This document shows positions 5,904 through 6,601 of a stretch of DNA of 6,601 bases, one piece after another (within the stretch, counting starts at the first letter, position 1; every line of letters begins with the position of its first letter). The notes below the pieces were generated by a model. That model worked only from the letters and a program-made list of their open reading frames with translations. It did not search any database and was not told the origin of the DNA. Source of the DNA: an uncultured Streptococcus sp. (lineage in GTDB: Bacteria > Bacillota > Bacilli > Lactobacillales > Streptococcaceae); contig CABPWC010000083.1 in assembly GCA_902461025.1 (NCBI GenBank), positions 1 to 6,601 on the forward strand, written 5' to 3'. The translations under genes and the position numbers were made by a program.

Positions 5904-6525
5904 GTTTACTTTTGGTGGGAGTCTTCTCTTTCTTCTCTCCCTTGCCATTTTATTGACCATTTATCTAGCTTGGTTGGTTTACCCTCTGGAGATTTCTTGG
6001 TTAAATCTGACCAGCCGTATTCCTTTCCAATCTCAGACCATCCAGCATAACTTTAATGTTTTGATGGATTATTTGACCAATCCATTGAATCAAGTATTGG
6101 CAATGCCGGATTTTCCATCGTCTGCTTCTGGGCTCCATCATTTTGCAGTTGTGAAGGGACTCTTCCATCTGACTCAAGGTGTAGCGATAGTTACTCTACC
6201 GATTTTTTATCTTTTTTGGAAGCAAGTCATTCAGAAAGGGTTTCTGTCTCTTTATCGCAGAGGACTTTTGATCATGCTTTCTCTACCTTTGGTTCTTGGT
6301 TTAGTTGGTGTTTTCATTGGATTTGAACAGTTCTTTACTTTATTCCATCAGATACTTTTTGTAGGTGATGATACCTGGCTGTTTGATCCTGCAAAAGATC
6401 CAGTTATTCTCATCCTACCAGAGAATTTTTTCTTGCATGCCTTTCTCCTATTTTTCTGCTTGTATGAACTGCTTTTTGGTTTCATGTATCTACTAAGTTG
6501 GAAAAAATTACCGAAAAAAGAATAA
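5893..6525 (+). CDS. TIGR01906/DUF1461 integral membrane protein, Lit-like lipoprotein transacylase candidate
   Basis: A 210-residue membrane protein with four predicted helices (about 8-29, 91-110, 125-144, 178-201) and an outward loop at 30-88. Family-typical blocks are GLHHFAVVKGLFH (80-92) and FHQILFVGDDTWLFDPAKDPVI (151-172), with ILPENFFLH beginning the last helix. From memory this family (PF07314) contains Lit, which moves an acyl chain within a diacylglyceryl lipoprotein from glycerol to the cysteine amine, making lyso-form lipoproteins. Lit was described in Enterococcus and Bacillus, with two essential histidines that I would match to His83 and His152 here. The four-helix topology agrees. 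Activity in this organism is inference; many annotations just say integral membrane protein. The start overlaps the phosphatase gene by 11 bases, so translation is probably coupled. It is the last gene before a terminator. Confidence 0.85.
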   Translation: MKTKFTFGGSLLFLLSLAILLTIYLAWLVYPLEISWLNLTSRIPFQSQTIQHNFNVLMDYLTNPLNQVLAMPDFPSSASGLHHFAVVKGLFHLTQGVAIVTLPIFYLFWKQVIQKGFLSLYRRGLLIMLSLPLVLGLVGVFIGFEQFFTLFHQILFVGDDTWLFDPAKDPVILILPENFFLHAFLLFFCLYELLFGFMYLLSWKKLPKKE

Positions 6526-6555
6526 ATGTATAAAATTGTTTTAAATAATTGTACG

Positions 6556-6590
6556 AAAAACCTATTTTTCTTTAAAAAGTAGGTTTTTTT
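6556..6590 (+). terminator. Rho-independent terminator ending the hemW operon, possibly bidirectional
   Basis: Arms at 6556-6569 and 6575-6588 give 14 pairs (one T-G wobble, 6565/6579) around the loop CTTTA. The right side ends in seven T's (6584-6590) and the left side begins with five A's, so the mirror-image transcript would also have a T-run. It lies 30 bases after the stop at 6525 and may serve a convergent gene beyond the window. Confidence 0.88.
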
Positions 6591-6601
6591 ACGGAAATAA
6601 C

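Noticed and set aside
6527..6550. TATAAA at 6529 as a promoter leaving the window
   Set aside because: The nearest TTGGAA is 25 bases away and the terminator follows immediately.
1..6601. Mobile elements, CRISPR, tRNA/rRNA or a defence system
   Set aside because: No transposase, spaced repeats, cloverleaf or defence-type protein is visible; the genes after base 640 are standard streptococcal core genes.

Overview
The window looks like chromosome of a low-GC Firmicute, almost certainly a Streptococcus of the mitis/sanguinis type. The evidence is the AT-rich coding style, AAGGAG-type ribosome binding sites, extended -10 promoters (TGnTATAAT), an LPNTG sortase-anchored surface protein, and the gene order hprK - lgt - DUF948 - YtxH - hemW - acyl-ACP thioesterase - NagD-like HAD phosphatase - TIGR01906 membrane protein. 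From memory, this order and these protein sequences closely resemble the pneumococcus/mitis group; I cannot name the species from the window alone. All genes are on the + strand and no reading frame looks broken.

Layout. Bases 1-470 are the 3' end of a cell-wall-anchored surface protein: the tail of a folded repeat domain, a stalk of about 90 residues that is 60% threonine, and an LPNTG sorting signal. It ends at a strong terminator (502-537). An extended -10 promoter (610-618) then drives the first operon (649-3160): HPr kinase/phosphorylase, prolipoprotein diacylglyceryl transferase, a DUF948 membrane protein and a YtxH-type membrane protein. It closes at a long hairpin terminator (3166-3212). 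Only about 20 bases later a second extended -10 promoter (3230-3238) starts the second operon (3246-6525): HemW, an acyl-ACP thioesterase, a HAD-IIA phosphatase and a four-helix TIGR01906 protein. A terminator at 6556-6590 ends it. The window splits cleanly into three transcription units, each with its own terminator.

Function. HprK controls carbon catabolite repression through HPr Ser46. Lgt begins lipoprotein maturation. The two small membrane proteins have no assigned function but travel with hprK-lgt. In the second operon HemW is a radical-SAM heme chaperone, the thioesterase releases fatty acids from ACP, and the last gene belongs to the family that, as I recall, contains Lit, the enzyme that makes lyso-form lipoproteins. 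If so, the window carries an early and a terminal lipoprotein-modification step in adjacent operons.

This is mostly conserved core chromosome; I see no mobile element, CRISPR array, RNA gene or new multi-gene system. The points most worth a second look are a probable leaderless hemW mRNA, the Lgt/Lit-family pairing, a near-consensus promoter inside the thioesterase gene, and the low-complexity threonine stalk.
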